Numbered from the stretch's first letter, positions 32,932-42,091 are shown. The stretch is DNA of 64,000 bases from JBFXCK01 sp050182275 (GCA_050182275.1 JBFXCK010000004.1:47208-111207); one strand, 5' to 3'. Numbers and translations: made by a program. Notes: a model not told the origin generated them from the sequence alone.

Positions 32932-34866
32932 TTACTCCGTCGCCAAAGCTACAACAGGATCAAGCCGCGAAGCGGTGCGCGCCGGCAAATAGCCGAACAA
33001 TAAACCTGTTGCAAAGGCGCATGAGAAAGCCAAAATCGCAGGACCGGCTGAAAATTTGACCGCTACATCCAAAATCGAAAGCCCAAAGCCCACCAAAAAC
33101 CCCAAAACCACCCCCACTAATCCCCCGACAATGCACACCACCGCGGCTTCCGTATTAAATTGCAGCAAAATATCGCGCCTTCTAGCGCCCGTGGCCATGC
33201 GAATACCGATTTCCTTGGTGCGTTCGGTTACATTAACCAGCATAATGTTCATCACACCGATGCCGCCAACCAATAACGAAATCGCCGCGACCGCCCCCAA
33301 CAAAATGGTGAGCGTATTTTGCGCTTCGCTGGCGGTTTCAAGGATCGAGGCCATATTGCGGATGCGGAAATTTTCGGTACGGTGTTTTTCCCGGATAAGG
33401 TCATAAATGGCGGATTGAGTTTGTTCAATCGTTTTTACATCGGCCACTTTAACGGTGATTCCATTCACATAAGAACGGCCAAATAAGCGGATTAAGCCGG
33501 TGGTAATCGGCACGAACACGGCATCGTCCTGATCCTGGCCCATGGGGTTAGCGCCCTTGGTTTCCATGACCCCAATCACTTCAAACGGCACATTGCGGAT
33601 AATAATGTAATCGCCAATTGGGTTCTCGCCATTCGGCCATAAGTTTTTGACCACTGTCTGCCCCACCACCGCCACGGGCGCATATGAACGTAAATCGCGC
33701 TCGGTGAAAAAATGCCCGCGCGCCAGGTTCCATTCACGGATAGCGGGCAGCGCCGTGCCCACCGCTTGCACCAAGGTGGAATAATCGACATTGCCATAGC
33801 GCACGGTGAAAGAGCCGCTGCGTTCGGCCATGGCGAATTCAACATTGGGCAGTTCCTGAATCAATTCCACGTCTTCAGGCGCCAAAGTTACGATATCGCC
33901 AGTCGAGCGCATGCCGGGGCCGCCCGGACGGATCACCATTAAATTGGTGCCCATCGAGGAAATTTGATCCAAAATCTTTTGCTTGCTGCCATCGCCGACC
34001 GCCAGCAACGTTACCACCGCCGCCACGCCGATCACAATTCCCAGCAAGGTTAAAGAGGTGCGGAATAAATTGACCCGCAAGGCCCGAAGCGCGATTTTGG
34101 TGGATTCGGCGATTTCCGCGCCAATACCGGCCGACCTGGCTTTGCGGGAGGCCGGGGCCTTACTTTCTATTGGCCGCGGCGGCGGATTATCCTCCACAAT
34201 TCTTCCGTCAACAATGCGGATGATGCGTTTGGCGTTTTGGGCGATGCGCTCATCATGCGTGATTAAAATGATGGTGCGGCCTTCTTGATGCAATTGATGC
34301 AGCAATTCCATGACTTCGCGCCCGCTTTTGCTGTCTAGGGCGCCGGTCGGCTCGTCGGCCAAAATAACGGCGGGATCGTTGACCAAGGCCCGGGCAATCG
34401 CCACCCGCTGTTGTTGGCCGCCCGATAATTGCGAAGGGCGGTGCGTGCTCCGTTCGCCCAAACCCAACCGCTGCAACAGCGCTTTGGCCTTGCCAATGCG
34501 CTCGGATTTCGCCAAACCGGCGTAAATCGCGGGAATTTCCACATTCTCGATCGCATTTGCGGTATGCAATAAATTATAGCGCTGAAAAATAAAGCCGAAA
34601 ATTTCGCGGCGCACCTCGGCCAGCTCATCAGGCGAAAGGGCGGAAACTTCCCTGCCCCAAATTTTATAGCTGCCGGATGTGGGCTTATCCAAACAGCCCA
34701 GAATATTCATCAAAGTTGTTTTACCCGACCCCGATTGCCCCATGATGGCGATAAATTCACCCGGAAAAATTTCCAGCGACACATTATCAACCGCGCGGAT
34801 TTCGCTATCCCCACTGGTAAAAGACCGGACGATGTTTTTAAGCGCTAAAAGCGGAGCCGCGCTCAT
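32932..34866 (-). CDS. macB: MacB-type ABC efflux transporter (ATPase and permease)
   Basis: 644 residues. The ATPase domain has Walker A GQSGSGKTTLMNILGCLDKP, signature LSGGQQQRVAIARALVNDPA and Walker B VILADEPTGALDS. A linker leads to a transmembrane helix (LFRTSLTLLGIVIGVAAVV), a large periplasmic MacB_PCD domain, and three C-terminal helices of the FtsX family. MacB is a mechanotransmitting pump that expels macrolides, enterotoxin-like peptides or lipids from the periplasm. Here the substrate is unknown. Its start overlaps the macA stop by four bases. Confidence 0.95.
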   Translation of the reverse strand: MSAAPLLALKNIVRSFTSGDSEIRAVDNVSLEIFPGEFIAIMGQSGSGKTTLMNILGCLDKPTSGSYKIWGREVSALSPDELAEVRREIFGFIFQRYNLLHTANAIENVEIPAIYAGLAKSERIGKAKALLQRLGLGERSTHRPSQLSGGQQQRVAIARALVNDPAVILADEPTGALDSKSGREVMELLHQLHQEGRTIILITHDERIAQNAKRIIRIVDGRIVEDNPPPRPIESKAPASRKARSAGIGAEIAESTKIALRALRVNLFRTSLTLLGIVIGVAAVVTLLAVGDGSKQKILDQISSMGTNLMVIRPGGPGMRSTGDIVTLAPEDVELIQELPNVEFAMAERSGSFTVRYGNVDYSTLVQAVGTALPAIREWNLARGHFFTERDLRSYAPVAVVGQTVVKNLWPNGENPIGDYIIIRNVPFEVIGVMETKGANPMGQDQDDAVFVPITTGLIRLFGRSYVNGITVKVADVKTIEQTQSAIYDLIREKHRTENFRIRNMASILETASEAQNTLTILLGAVAAISLLVGGIGVMNIMLVNVTERTKEIGIRMATGARRRDILLQFNTEAAVVCIVGGLVGVVLGFLVGFGLSILDVAVKFSAGPAILAFSCAFATGLLFGYLPARTASRLDPVVALATE

Positions 34867-36083
34867 AACCTTGGGCCGCCGAATCTGGGTTGTTGATTCG
34901 ATCCTGATGAAATGTTTTCACCGCCCGCAATGCCGACGGCCACTTCATCGCCTAGGCTGATTCCATCTTTGATTTCAGCTAGGTTACGGTTCATCATGCC
35001 GATATGAACGGTTTTCTCGGCGATATTCGCCCCTTCTTTAACCCGGACGATATAAGCCTGGCCCGCCTCGGTATCTTGTTGCGGCACGCGCTTGCCCAAG
35101 GCGGCCACCGGAATTACCGGAACATTTTCGGCCTTGCCCAATTGAAAGAACATTTGCGTGCTCATGCCGGTCATTAATTGACGGTCTTTATTATCGACAT
35201 CAACCAGCACTTCATACAGCACCACATCGCTGATAATGACCGGGGAGGGTAAAATTTGGCGGATAGTCCCTTCCCATTTTCTTTCAAGCGAACCAAGCGT
35301 TGTGAAATAAACCGGCATAGCGGATTTCAAGCGCATCACATCGGCCTCGGCCACTTGCGCCCTGACCGTCATGGTATCCAGATTCGCCAATTGCAAAAGG
35401 GTTGGCGCTTGCTGGCTGGCGTTTAAAGTTTGGCCTTCACGCGCGGTTTGGGTGATGACGGTGCCGGAAATAGGCGCATAAATTTTGGTATAGCCCAAAT
35501 TGGTTTGGTTTTCTTCTAATGCCGATTTTGCCTCCTCGATTTGCGCCCGCAAGGAAGTAAGCCGCGATTCCGCCACTTTCAAGCTGGTTTCACTGTCTTC
35601 CAGCGCCTCTTGGCTAATGGCCTTGGCGGCGATTAGTTTTTTATTGCGCTCTAAATTGCTGCGGGCGAAGGCGACTTGAGCCTGCTGTTCCGCCAATTGC
35701 GCCTGCAAAGTGGTGATGCGCGCCTTTTCGCCCTCAACCCGCGACTGGTAAATGCGCGGATCAATTTCGGCCAATAAATCGCCCGCCTTCACCACATCGC
35801 CGACTTCGACATGGATTTTTTTCAATTGCCCGGAAACTTGCGCGCCGACATCGACATATTCCTTCGATTCCAAGCGCCCTTGGGCGGTTACGGTTTCCTC
35901 GATCGTGCCCGGGACAACCCTGACGAAATTTTGCTGGGCTTTTTTATTTTGCTGTAACGCATCGCCCCGCCAACCCCAAGCGAAGGCAGCGCCAATCACA
36001 ATAAACAAAGCAACCAGCCCCCACCGGAAGCGGCGCAAGCGGCTGAAATTCCATTGCGGCATGGGCTTTATTTTATCTTTCAT
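34863..36083 (-). CDS. macA: MacA-type periplasmic adaptor
   Basis: 406 residues from ATG 36083 (TTG 36089 is an alternative). A single N-terminal helix (RWGLVALFIVIGAAFAWGW) anchors a membrane-fusion protein: TVTAQGRLESKEYVDVGAQV and SGQLKKIHVEVGDVVKAGDL form the lipoyl half-motif, a long coiled coil follows (residues about 100-190), then YTKIYAPISGTVITQTAREG completes it. It links MacB to the outer-membrane channel encoded next. The three genes are packed with overlap, so one operon is sure. Confidence 0.94.
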   Translation of the reverse strand: MKDKIKPMPQWNFSRLRRFRWGLVALFIVIGAAFAWGWRGDALQQNKKAQQNFVRVVPGTIEETVTAQGRLESKEYVDVGAQVSGQLKKIHVEVGDVVKAGDLLAEIDPRIYQSRVEGEKARITTLQAQLAEQQAQVAFARSNLERNKKLIAAKAISQEALEDSETSLKVAESRLTSLRAQIEEAKSALEENQTNLGYTKIYAPISGTVITQTAREGQTLNASQQAPTLLQLANLDTMTVRAQVAEADVMRLKSAMPVYFTTLGSLERKWEGTIRQILPSPVIISDVVLYEVLVDVDNKDRQLMTGMSTQMFFQLGKAENVPVIPVAALGKRVPQQDTEAGQAYIVRVKEGANIAEKTVHIGMMNRNLAEIKDGISLGDEVAVGIAGGENISSGSNQQPRFGGPRL

Positions 36084-36181
36084 CTCCAATTACTTAATAA
36101 AGCTCTTGGGGCGCAAAAACAACCCCCGGAAAGCTGGGATATATTTTTAAAGGCAAATTGCGGTAAAACAATGGAGAATCG

Positions 36182-36619
36182 TTATAAATTTCTGATAGTA
36201 AACCCGGCCCGTTTAGCGGCCTCGACGGCAATAATTTGGCGGTGGCATTCATTCACCTTATGCTCAAAACACAGCAAGCAAGAAGGTTTTCGACGCGCCA
36301 GCTCAATCAGCCCGGCCATTTGCTCCTGCGCCGCCTGTGTATTGAGCCGCTGTTGATAAATTCTCAAAAATTCTTTCCATTTCCCAGCCCGGGCGGCCAA
36401 ACGCCCCTCTTGCGGATTCCCCAGCTGCCGCAAATGAACATACTCTATCCCCGCCCCGGCTAAGGCAGCAGCCAAAGCATGTTTTGAAAAACCTTCTTTG
36501 CGCGATAACGGCAAATCCCGCACATCGATAATTATTTCAATGCCGGCGTCTTTTAGCGTTTGGATAAAATCATCCAATGTCCTGCCTTCATAGCCGATGG
36601 TGGAGAGGGTTTGGGTCAT
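36182..36619 (-). CDS. DUF488 domain-containing protein
   Basis: 145 residues with the DUF488 pattern: TIGYEGRTLDDFIQTLKDAG, IEIIIDVRDLPLSRKEGFSK, then VHLRQLGNPQE and CLLCFEHKVNECHRQIIAVE, a conserved CxxC...CHR cluster typical of the family. The biochemical role of DUF488 is not known. It sits upstream of the mac operon on the same strand, with a 98-base gap. Confidence 0.93.
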   Translation of the reverse strand: MTQTLSTIGYEGRTLDDFIQTLKDAGIEIIIDVRDLPLSRKEGFSKHALAAALAGAGIEYVHLRQLGNPQEGRLAARAGKWKEFLRIYQQRLNTQAAQEQMAGLIELARRKPSCLLCFEHKVNECHRQIIAVEAAKRAGFTIRNL

Positions 36620-36667
36620 AGAATTTATGTAGGTTCTATGACTAAAATTGAAAGAGGTTAGGAAATT

Positions 36668-37558
36668 TTATTTATACTGCAAGCGCTGCTGATAGCCCTT
36701 TGCAGGAAATAGAAACATTGTTCCATTTGGATCATATTGTTTTAAAAGCTTGTCAGGAATGCCCATGTTAATAGCCATCTCTGTAAACCCATTTAATGTT
36801 TCCAGTAAATCATTATCACTTTTTCTAACTGAAAAGCCGGCACCATATACAACCACGGGCTTATCTGGAAATAAGGGCTTGAGCTTCTTCTCATTATCTT
36901 TATTAAAATTTTCAACAGAAATAGGGTCTACAATAACCACATCTGCTTTACGTGTGGTAACATTCAAAAGCATTTGCGCAAGATCTGTTGTTCCCGGCAA
37001 AGTGTATATCTTCGCCTGTGAATAGAAACGCTGCACAAGGTCAGCGCTCAAATCTCCATCCATGCCGACAAATTGCACCTGGGGAGAATTCAAATCTTCC
37101 GGCTTGGCAAAACGATTTTCGTCTTCATTGCCATAAATATAGACACCCGCATAATCATAGGGCCGGGTAAAATTAATCTCTTTGATTGCCGCCATGTACC
37201 ATGGCCCTGCCCCGCACATAGCATCAACTTTTCCGGTGCGTAAATCTTGCACATCATTGCCCACAGGAACATCGATATATTCTATTTTCCAACCGGCAAG
37301 GGCGATAATTTGGTCTGAAAAATCTTTAGAGATGCCTGTCAATTTTTTGGTATTTGGATCAAGTTCAAAGAATGGCGGCCAAGCATTATACCCGCAACGC
37401 AATATGCCAGTTCGTTTAATGCGCGCTAATGTGGTTTCAGTCGCATGTGACACGCCTTCTGCGACAGGCACGGGTCCTTGATTGAGCTTTACGACGCCAT
37501 AGCTGCAAATAATCGCTGTTAGCGCTGCAACAATTATGACTTTATGCGTTTGCATCAT
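36668..37558 (-). CDS. periplasmic solute-binding protein (SBP_bac_3 family), orphan
   Basis: 296 residues with an N-terminal export helix (VIIVAALTAIICSYGVVKL). The extracellular solute-binding family 3 pattern is visible: LARIKRTGILRCGYNAWPPF, FELDPNTKKLTGISKDFSDQ, then VPVGNDVQDLRTGKVDAMCG and a late MLLNVTTRKADVVIVDPISV. Members bind amino acids or similar molecules for ABC import. No permease or ATPase gene is adjacent, so it may serve a remote transporter or act as a sensor. It marks the last gene before the accessory region. Confidence 0.85.
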   Translation of the reverse strand: MMQTHKVIIVAALTAIICSYGVVKLNQGPVPVAEGVSHATETTLARIKRTGILRCGYNAWPPFFELDPNTKKLTGISKDFSDQIIALAGWKIEYIDVPVGNDVQDLRTGKVDAMCGAGPWYMAAIKEINFTRPYDYAGVYIYGNEDENRFAKPEDLNSPQVQFVGMDGDLSADLVQRFYSQAKIYTLPGTTDLAQMLLNVTTRKADVVIVDPISVENFNKDNEKKLKPLFPDKPVVVYGAGFSVRKSDNDLLETLNGFTEMAINMGIPDKLLKQYDPNGTMFLFPAKGYQQRLQYK

Positions 37559-37610
37559 AATGCAGACATTAATTTATAAATAAGGGATATGCAACAATTG
37601 CTTTGCTCAT

Positions 37611-37644
37611 AAGAAAATCTGATGGTGGCGTATTCGTCGCCATC
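37611..37644 (-). terminator. probable terminator of the gene at 37.7-38.2 kb
   Basis: On the minus strand a stem of about eight pairs (core TGGCG/CGCCA, 37624-37642) is followed by AGATTTTCTT. It lies after the stop at 37711. Confidence 0.4.
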
Positions 37645-37710
37645 AAACAAACTGCTCAAAAATAACCAGTCCCTTGTATCGAAACAACATAAATGTTCGG
37701 ACATTTTGAG

Positions 37711-38226
37711 TTAAGCCGCTTGGCGTTGCCGTTCCAACTCGTCCAGCTGAACATAGGCATCTTCAAGGCACGTTAACGCCTTACGTTTTGCAGCCTCCAG
37801 GCTTTCCTGCCAAGCTGGCCATGAGGGGCTGTATTTCGTCGGAAGGTGGACGAGGTGAACCAACCAGCGCCCTTTGCTTTTCGGATAGAGATCGATGCTA
37901 AAATCATCCACAACGGCAGAAACCGTTCCGTTGGCCTGCCGCTGCCATTTAAGGCCGGTGTACTTCTTTTCCCGGCGTCGTTGCTGCCGAAGCAGCGCTC
38001 TGACGATAACCCGCATTTCACCCGATACGCCTGTGTCCCCAGCGGCCATGCGCTGAATGCTTCGCAGGATCGCTTGGTAAGACCGGTGATCACCCATATC
38101 CTGCATACGCTTGGCAAGCTCGACCATGGATTCCTCCAGCTCTGCCAGATCTGTGCGGAAGGATTCTGTAATTTCCTCTGGGGTGGGCTGGTAGTCAAAA
38201 ATGCTGGCCGCTTGGCTTTGGGTCAT
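37711..38226 (-). CDS. hypothetical protein divergent from the RloC-like ATPase
   Basis: 171 residues, not recognised. The N-terminal half is helical and charged (EITESFRTDLAELEESMVEL, ILRSIQRMAAGDTGVSGEMR), with a basic RQQRRREKK run. The C-terminal half looks like a small beta domain (GTVSAVVDDFSIDLYPKSKG, RWLVHLVHLPTKYSP) ending in a helix. GAGGAGAG precedes the ATG. It is transcribed away from the ATPase across 113 bases carrying three 23-bp-spaced repeats. A regulatory or immunity role is possible but is inference. Confidence 0.7.
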   Translation of the reverse strand: MTQSQAASIFDYQPTPEEITESFRTDLAELEESMVELAKRMQDMGDHRSYQAILRSIQRMAAGDTGVSGEMRVIVRALLRQQRRREKKYTGLKWQRQANGTVSAVVDDFSIDLYPKSKGRWLVHLVHLPTKYSPSWPAWQESLEAAKRKALTCLEDAYVQLDELERQRQAA

Positions 38227-38241
38227 AGCGCTCTCCTCGTG

Positions 38242-38300
38242 GTCATTCTGACATCTTAAATAACGTCATTTTGTCATCTTGTAAAGCGTCATTCTGTCGT
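38242..38300. promoter_or_regulatory. three direct repeats with exact 23-bp spacing in a divergent promoter region
   Basis: GTCATTCTGAC, GTCATTTTGTC and GTCATTCTGTC start at 38242, 38265 and 38288. Copy 1 is a dyad (GTCA-TTC-TGAC). The first two copies continue ATCTT. The spacing is about two helical turns, so a protein array could bind one face. They lie between the hypothetical gene and the RloC-like gene. Confidence 0.6.
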
Positions 38301-38339
38301 GTATTAGAATCCTAATCATTAAGTCAAAAGGAAAATGCG

Positions 38340-40631
38340 ATGGTCGACAAGATCCAGCTTTTAAGAAATGTGGGCCAATTTGATTCCGTCACGCCGCCCC
38401 AGCAAACGGCCATGCATAAGCTCGCTCTTGTTTACGCGGAGAACGGTCGTGGCAAAACGACACTGGCTGCAATCCTTCGCTCCCTCGGCACAGGCAACAC
38501 CGATCTGGTAACCGAGCGTCATCGTCTTGGCGCGACTAATATGCCGCATGTTGTCATCAACGCCAACAGCCAGACCTTCACTTTTGAGAACGGCGCCTGG
38601 TCAGGCCATCTCTCTGCTATCGCTGTTTTCGATGATCATTTTGTTTCGCAGAATGTTTGCTCCGGCGTCGAAATTGAGTCCGACCATCGGCAAAATCTTC
38701 ATGAACTGGTTTTGGGCGCACAGGGGGTGGCGTTAAATGCCCAGCTGCAGACCCATGTCGCAGCCATCGAGGCGCACAACCGCATCCTTCGGGAGCGCGA
38801 AGCCGCAATTCCTGCAGCCGTGCGCGGCGGTTTTACGGTCGATCAATTTTGCGCATTGCAGCCCAAAGAAAACATCGACGCCGAAATACAAGAAGCCGAG
38901 CGCGCCGTCGCGGCAGCTCAATCGGCAGAGCCTGTTCGCCAACAAGCCAATTTTCAACGGCTTTCTTTGCCATCTTTCAACGTGGAAGAAATCAACGCCG
39001 TCCTCCAGCGCGATTTGCCGGATGTGCAAGCCGAGGCGGCCGCCAGCGTTCAGCAACACCTATCAAAATTGGGCAAAGGTTCGGAAGCCTGGGTAGGCGA
39101 AGGCATGCAAAAAATTCCTGCCGCGTCTGCCGGGCATGACAAAGAAATTTGCCCGTTCTGCGCGCAGGACTTGGAAGGCTCGGAGACCATCGCCCATTAC
39201 CAGGCATATTTCAGCGATGCGTATGCCGAATTGAAAAAGGCCATTACTGAAAAAGGAAAAGCTGTCGCGGAAGCTCACGAGGATGATGTGCCGGCGGCGT
39301 TTGAGCGCACAGTGCGGGTGGCAGTTCAAACAGCAGAATTCTGGCGCAAGTTTATGGAGGTGCCAGCTTTCGATATCAATACGGAAGAAATTGCCCTTGC
39401 GTGGAAAGCGGCAAGAAAGCCTGTTCTGGATATTCTGCGGGCAAAATATGCATCACCGCTTGAAAAGATGAGCCTGTCAGCTGAAGCCATTGCAGCCATC
39501 ACGGCATACGAGCGCCATTGTGCTGCGGTGGGGGAAACGTCTGGTGTGCTTGAAGGATGTAATCCTGAAATCGTCTTGGTGAAGGAGCGCGCCGCATCCG
39601 GCAATGTGGCAACGCTTACCAGCGACCTGGCAAAACTGAAAACGATTCAAAAGCGTCACAGCCCTGAAGTCGCGCCGTTATGCGATTCATATATGCAGGA
39701 AAAAGAGGCTAAAAAGACATCGGAAGGTCTGCGCGATACGGCGCGGGCGGCACTTGACCAGTATCGGGAAACAATTTTCACCCGCTATGAAACGGCAATC
39801 AACGCCTACCTGGTGAAATTCGGTGCAGGATTCCGTCTTTCCAGCATGGTCTCGGTCAATAACCGCGGTGGCTCGTCTTGCACATACAGCATGTTGATTA
39901 ACGATGTCGCTGTGCCGATCACGGCGGATAGCGGGCCTTCGTTCAAAAATACTTTAAGCGCAGGCGACCGAAACACGCTGGCGCTTGCCTTCTTTTTTGC
40001 CTCACTCGATCAGGATCCGGATTTGGCAAACAAAATCGTGGTTATTGACGACCCCATGACCAGCCTCGATGAACACCGCACCCACCGGACGCTTCATGAA
40101 ATGAATGATTTAGTGGGGAAAGTTAAACAGGTGATCGTTCTTTCGCATGCGAAGGCTTTCCTTTGCGATCTATGGATTGGCGCGGATCGAGCAAATCGCA
40201 GCGCGGTGCAGATCATCCGTAACGGCCAGTCTTCCATCATCGAGCCATGGAATGTTCATCAGGATTGCATCAACAATAACGACAGAAACCACGAAACCAT
40301 AGAAACTTATATTGAAGTTGGCGGCCCTGACAAGCAGCGGCCCGCTGCAGTAGCTTTGCGTCCAGCGCTTGAGGCTTATATTCGTGTGGGATATTCTCGC
40401 CATTTCCCACCTGGCTCTTTATTTCGTGATTTCTTCAACAGATGCGACGCGGCGCAAACTGCTGGTCAGCCTATCTTGAATTCAACCGATCTCACGGAGC
40501 TACGTCGCTTGGTGACATATGCGAACAAGTTCCATCATGATACCAACCCAGCGTATGCGACAGAATTGATCAATGATCAGGAGTTGCTGGACTATTGCCA
40601 AAGAATCTTAAAATTTGTGCGGAAGGCTTAA
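38340..40631 (+). CDS. RloC/PrrC-like AAA ATPase, putative anticodon nuclease
   Basis: 763 residues of the AAA_13 type. The head has Walker A AENGRGKTTLA (residues 33-43), signature LSAGDRNTLALAFFFA and Walker B IVVIDDPMTSLDEHR near the C-terminal side. In the middle is a coiled-coil region interrupted by CPFC (C271, C274), which fits the zinc hook of RloC. The last 95 residues hold R674-xxx-E678 and HH 732-733, the order of the PrrC/RloC anticodon nuclease triad R...E...H. Established: such proteins cut tRNA anticodon loops on phage or DNA damage cues. Inferred: that this one does so. AAAGGAA precedes the ATG. No restriction enzyme genes adjoin it. Confidence 0.8.
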   Translation: MVDKIQLLRNVGQFDSVTPPQQTAMHKLALVYAENGRGKTTLAAILRSLGTGNTDLVTERHRLGATNMPHVVINANSQTFTFENGAWSGHLSAIAVFDDHFVSQNVCSGVEIESDHRQNLHELVLGAQGVALNAQLQTHVAAIEAHNRILREREAAIPAAVRGGFTVDQFCALQPKENIDAEIQEAERAVAAAQSAEPVRQQANFQRLSLPSFNVEEINAVLQRDLPDVQAEAAASVQQHLSKLGKGSEAWVGEGMQKIPAASAGHDKEICPFCAQDLEGSETIAHYQAYFSDAYAELKKAITEKGKAVAEAHEDDVPAAFERTVRVAVQTAEFWRKFMEVPAFDINTEEIALAWKAARKPVLDILRAKYASPLEKMSLSAEAIAAITAYERHCAAVGETSGVLEGCNPEIVLVKERAASGNVATLTSDLAKLKTIQKRHSPEVAPLCDSYMQEKEAKKTSEGLRDTARAALDQYRETIFTRYETAINAYLVKFGAGFRLSSMVSVNNRGGSSCTYSMLINDVAVPITADSGPSFKNTLSAGDRNTLALAFFFASLDQDPDLANKIVVIDDPMTSLDEHRTHRTLHEMNDLVGKVKQVIVLSHAKAFLCDLWIGADRANRSAVQIIRNGQSSIIEPWNVHQDCINNNDRNHETIETYIEVGGPDKQRPAAVALRPALEAYIRVGYSRHFPPGSLFRDFFNRCDAAQTAGQPILNSTDLTELRRLVTYANKFHHDTNPAYATELINDQELLDYCQRILKFVRKA

Positions 40632-40635
40632 GCTG

Positions 40636-40842
40636 TCAATGCAGCTGCTTTTTATTTAAGTCTTCAATAATATCAGCGGCGGCATTCCAAATGTTTTTTA
40701 TCCACGGCGACATATAGGTGAAACGGCTGTATCGATCTTCCCCAGCGGCCATCAGTCTTAACTCTGCCGCGATGATTTTCGGGGAATTTGCCGCGCCCTC
40801 CAGCCCAGCGTGCATCGGGTCTTTCTTGTTATCGTTCGTCAT
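40636..40842 (-). CDS. small hypothetical protein
   Basis: 68 residues, charged at both ends with an amphipathic C-terminal helix (YMSPWIKNIWNAAADIIEDL). AAGGAGACCGTC precedes the ATG at 40842, good support. I recognise no family. It is convergent with the ATPase gene, four bases apart. A perfect 12-bp hairpin lies in its presumed 5' leader. Confidence 0.6.
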   Translation of the reverse strand: MTNDNKKDPMHAGLEGAANSPKIIAAELRLMAAGEDRYSRFTYMSPWIKNIWNAAADIIEDLNKKQLH

Positions 40843-40863
40843 GACGGTCTCCTTAAAACCAAA

Positions 40864-40892
40864 CGATCACCAGAGATGACCTCTGGTGATCG
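40864..40892 (-). promoter_or_regulatory. 12-bp perfect hairpin in the leader of the small hypothetical gene
   Basis: CGATCACCAGAG (40864-40875) pairs exactly with CTCTGGTGATCG (40881-40892) around a five-base loop. On the minus strand it is followed by TTTGGTTTT, then AAGGAG and the ATG of the 68-residue gene. It could be an attenuator or a leader stabiliser; on the plus strand no good T tract follows. Confidence 0.5.
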
Positions 40893-41306
40893 GGGTGTTT
40901 ATAACCGTCAAGGACGGCGCAGCGTATTCACGCAAGCGCTATTGTATTCCGCCGCCACCCCGACCGTAATCGAGAGGGCGCATCGGATTTACGGGCTGAT
41001 GCATCGCCCGCCTTGAGAGGTTATAAAGCCCCAAACCAGCCTTTTTCGCTGGCCTGGAGTTATATTAGACAATCATTCCCGCCTTAGCAATTAACGAAAT
41101 GGCGTATAATTTAGTTCTAGGGTTTTCTTTCTATGGATAACTTTTCCTCAATACCTGCAGCTTGATCAAAGAGCCGCATAAGCAGATACGACATCAACTT
41201 CGCCGATCAGTTGCGATAGTTTCTAATCAGCAGCCAAATCTTGCTATGGACTTGAGGGATAGCGACTTTCCTAACGTATTACTGGTATAGTTGGAAAGAG
41301 GTGAGC
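40893..41306. other. intergenic region upstream of the cnrYXH-like genes
   Basis: About 410 bases without a supported gene. A short plus-strand frame ending at 41016 has no ribosome site. The region must contain the promoter of the sigma-factor operon; I could not pick a sure ECF-type promoter. A small CCAGC/GCTGG hairpin lies at about 41036-41052. Confidence 0.4.
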
Positions 41307-41654
41307 ATGATGTCGAATGAAAAAATTGACAAACTAATCAAAGGGTTGATTGAGGCGCAGCCTCGATTTGACCATCTACAGACGATGGAAAGCCGTGTAT
41401 GGCAATCGATCAACAGGCGACGGGCGGACATGCCGCGCAACGTCATCGAAGGCTGGCTCGCCAGTCTTTTCGTGCCTGAATATCGCCTGGCGTCTCTTTC
41501 TTTCGCCCTGATGGTCGGAGTTTTTGCCGCCACTTTGAGCGTTTCCAATCCACAGCCCGCCAATGCGGCACAGGCGCTCAACCTCCACGTCTTTTCTTCA
41601 AATTATGGTATAACTTCTGCGGTTATTATTGCGAAGAACGGGGGTAAAACCTGA
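41307..41654 (+). CDS. CnrY-like anti-sigma protein
   Basis: 115 residues from ATG 41307 (AAAGAGG upstream; a GTG six bases earlier is also possible). Its N-terminal half is cytoplasmic (DKLIKGLIEAQPRFDHLQTM), then one transmembrane helix (LASLSFALMVGVFAATL) and a periplasmic tail. No strong sequence motif is visible, but the topology, the size and its place before a CnrX-type sensor and an ECF sigma factor are those of CnrY, which holds CnrH inactive at the membrane. The TGA overlaps the next ATG. The name rests on context. Confidence 0.7.
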   Translation: MMSNEKIDKLIKGLIEAQPRFDHLQTMESRVWQSINRRRADMPRNVIEGWLASLFVPEYRLASLSFALMVGVFAATLSVSNPQPANAAQALNLHVFSSNYGITSAVIIAKNGGKT

Positions 41655-42091
41655 TGCGCTCCTATCAAAAGGAAATCCTTTATTTTATCGTCATCGCGCT
41701 TGTCGGTTTTGGCGCTTTTTATGCCTGCGGAAATTTGTTGAAGTCTCCGCATCATAACCAGATTGATGCTCACGCCTGGCTGCATGAGCAAATCGGTATT
41801 ACGGCAGAGCAAGATCAAAAACTCTCCGAAATCGAGAATAACTTTGCTGAAAAACAGAAAGTGCTGCGGGAAAAAATCCATGTCGGCAATCTGGAACTTG
41901 CCGCCGCCATGCTTGAAGACAAGGCGTTTTCCGAACGTGTCGCCGCCGCAGTCGAGCGCATTCACCATGCGCAAGGCGAGCTGCAAAAGCTGACAATTGA
42001 GCATATTTTCGACATGCAGACCGTATTAACGCCGCAACAGGCGGAAAAGCTCAATAAGTTAGCCGCAGATGCCCTTGTTCAGAACCCATAG
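41654..42091 (+). CDS. cnrX: CnrX-like periplasmic metal sensor
   Basis: 145 residues: an N-terminal anchor helix (EILYFIVIALVGFGAFYACG) and a periplasmic helical hairpin. The metal ligands of Cupriavidus CnrX (H42, H46, E63, H119, M123) have counterparts here at H40, H44, E61, H117 and M121, in HAWLH, EIENNF and HIFDM, with identical spacing. CnrX senses nickel and cobalt and relieves CnrY inhibition of CnrH. HHAQGELQKLTIEHIF is also typical. The gene overlaps both neighbours, as in cnrYXH. Confidence 0.88.
   Translation: MRSYQKEILYFIVIALVGFGAFYACGNLLKSPHHNQIDAHAWLHEQIGITAEQDQKLSEIENNFAEKQKVLREKIHVGNLELAAAMLEDKAFSERVAAAVERIHHAQGELQKLTIEHIFDMQTVLTPQQAEKLNKLAADALVQNP

Noticed and set aside
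40810..41016. 68-codon plus-strand frame between the RloC-like gene and the cnrYXH-like genes
   Set aside because: It starts within a supported minus-strand gene, lacks a ribosome site and covers a hairpin; not convincing as a gene.
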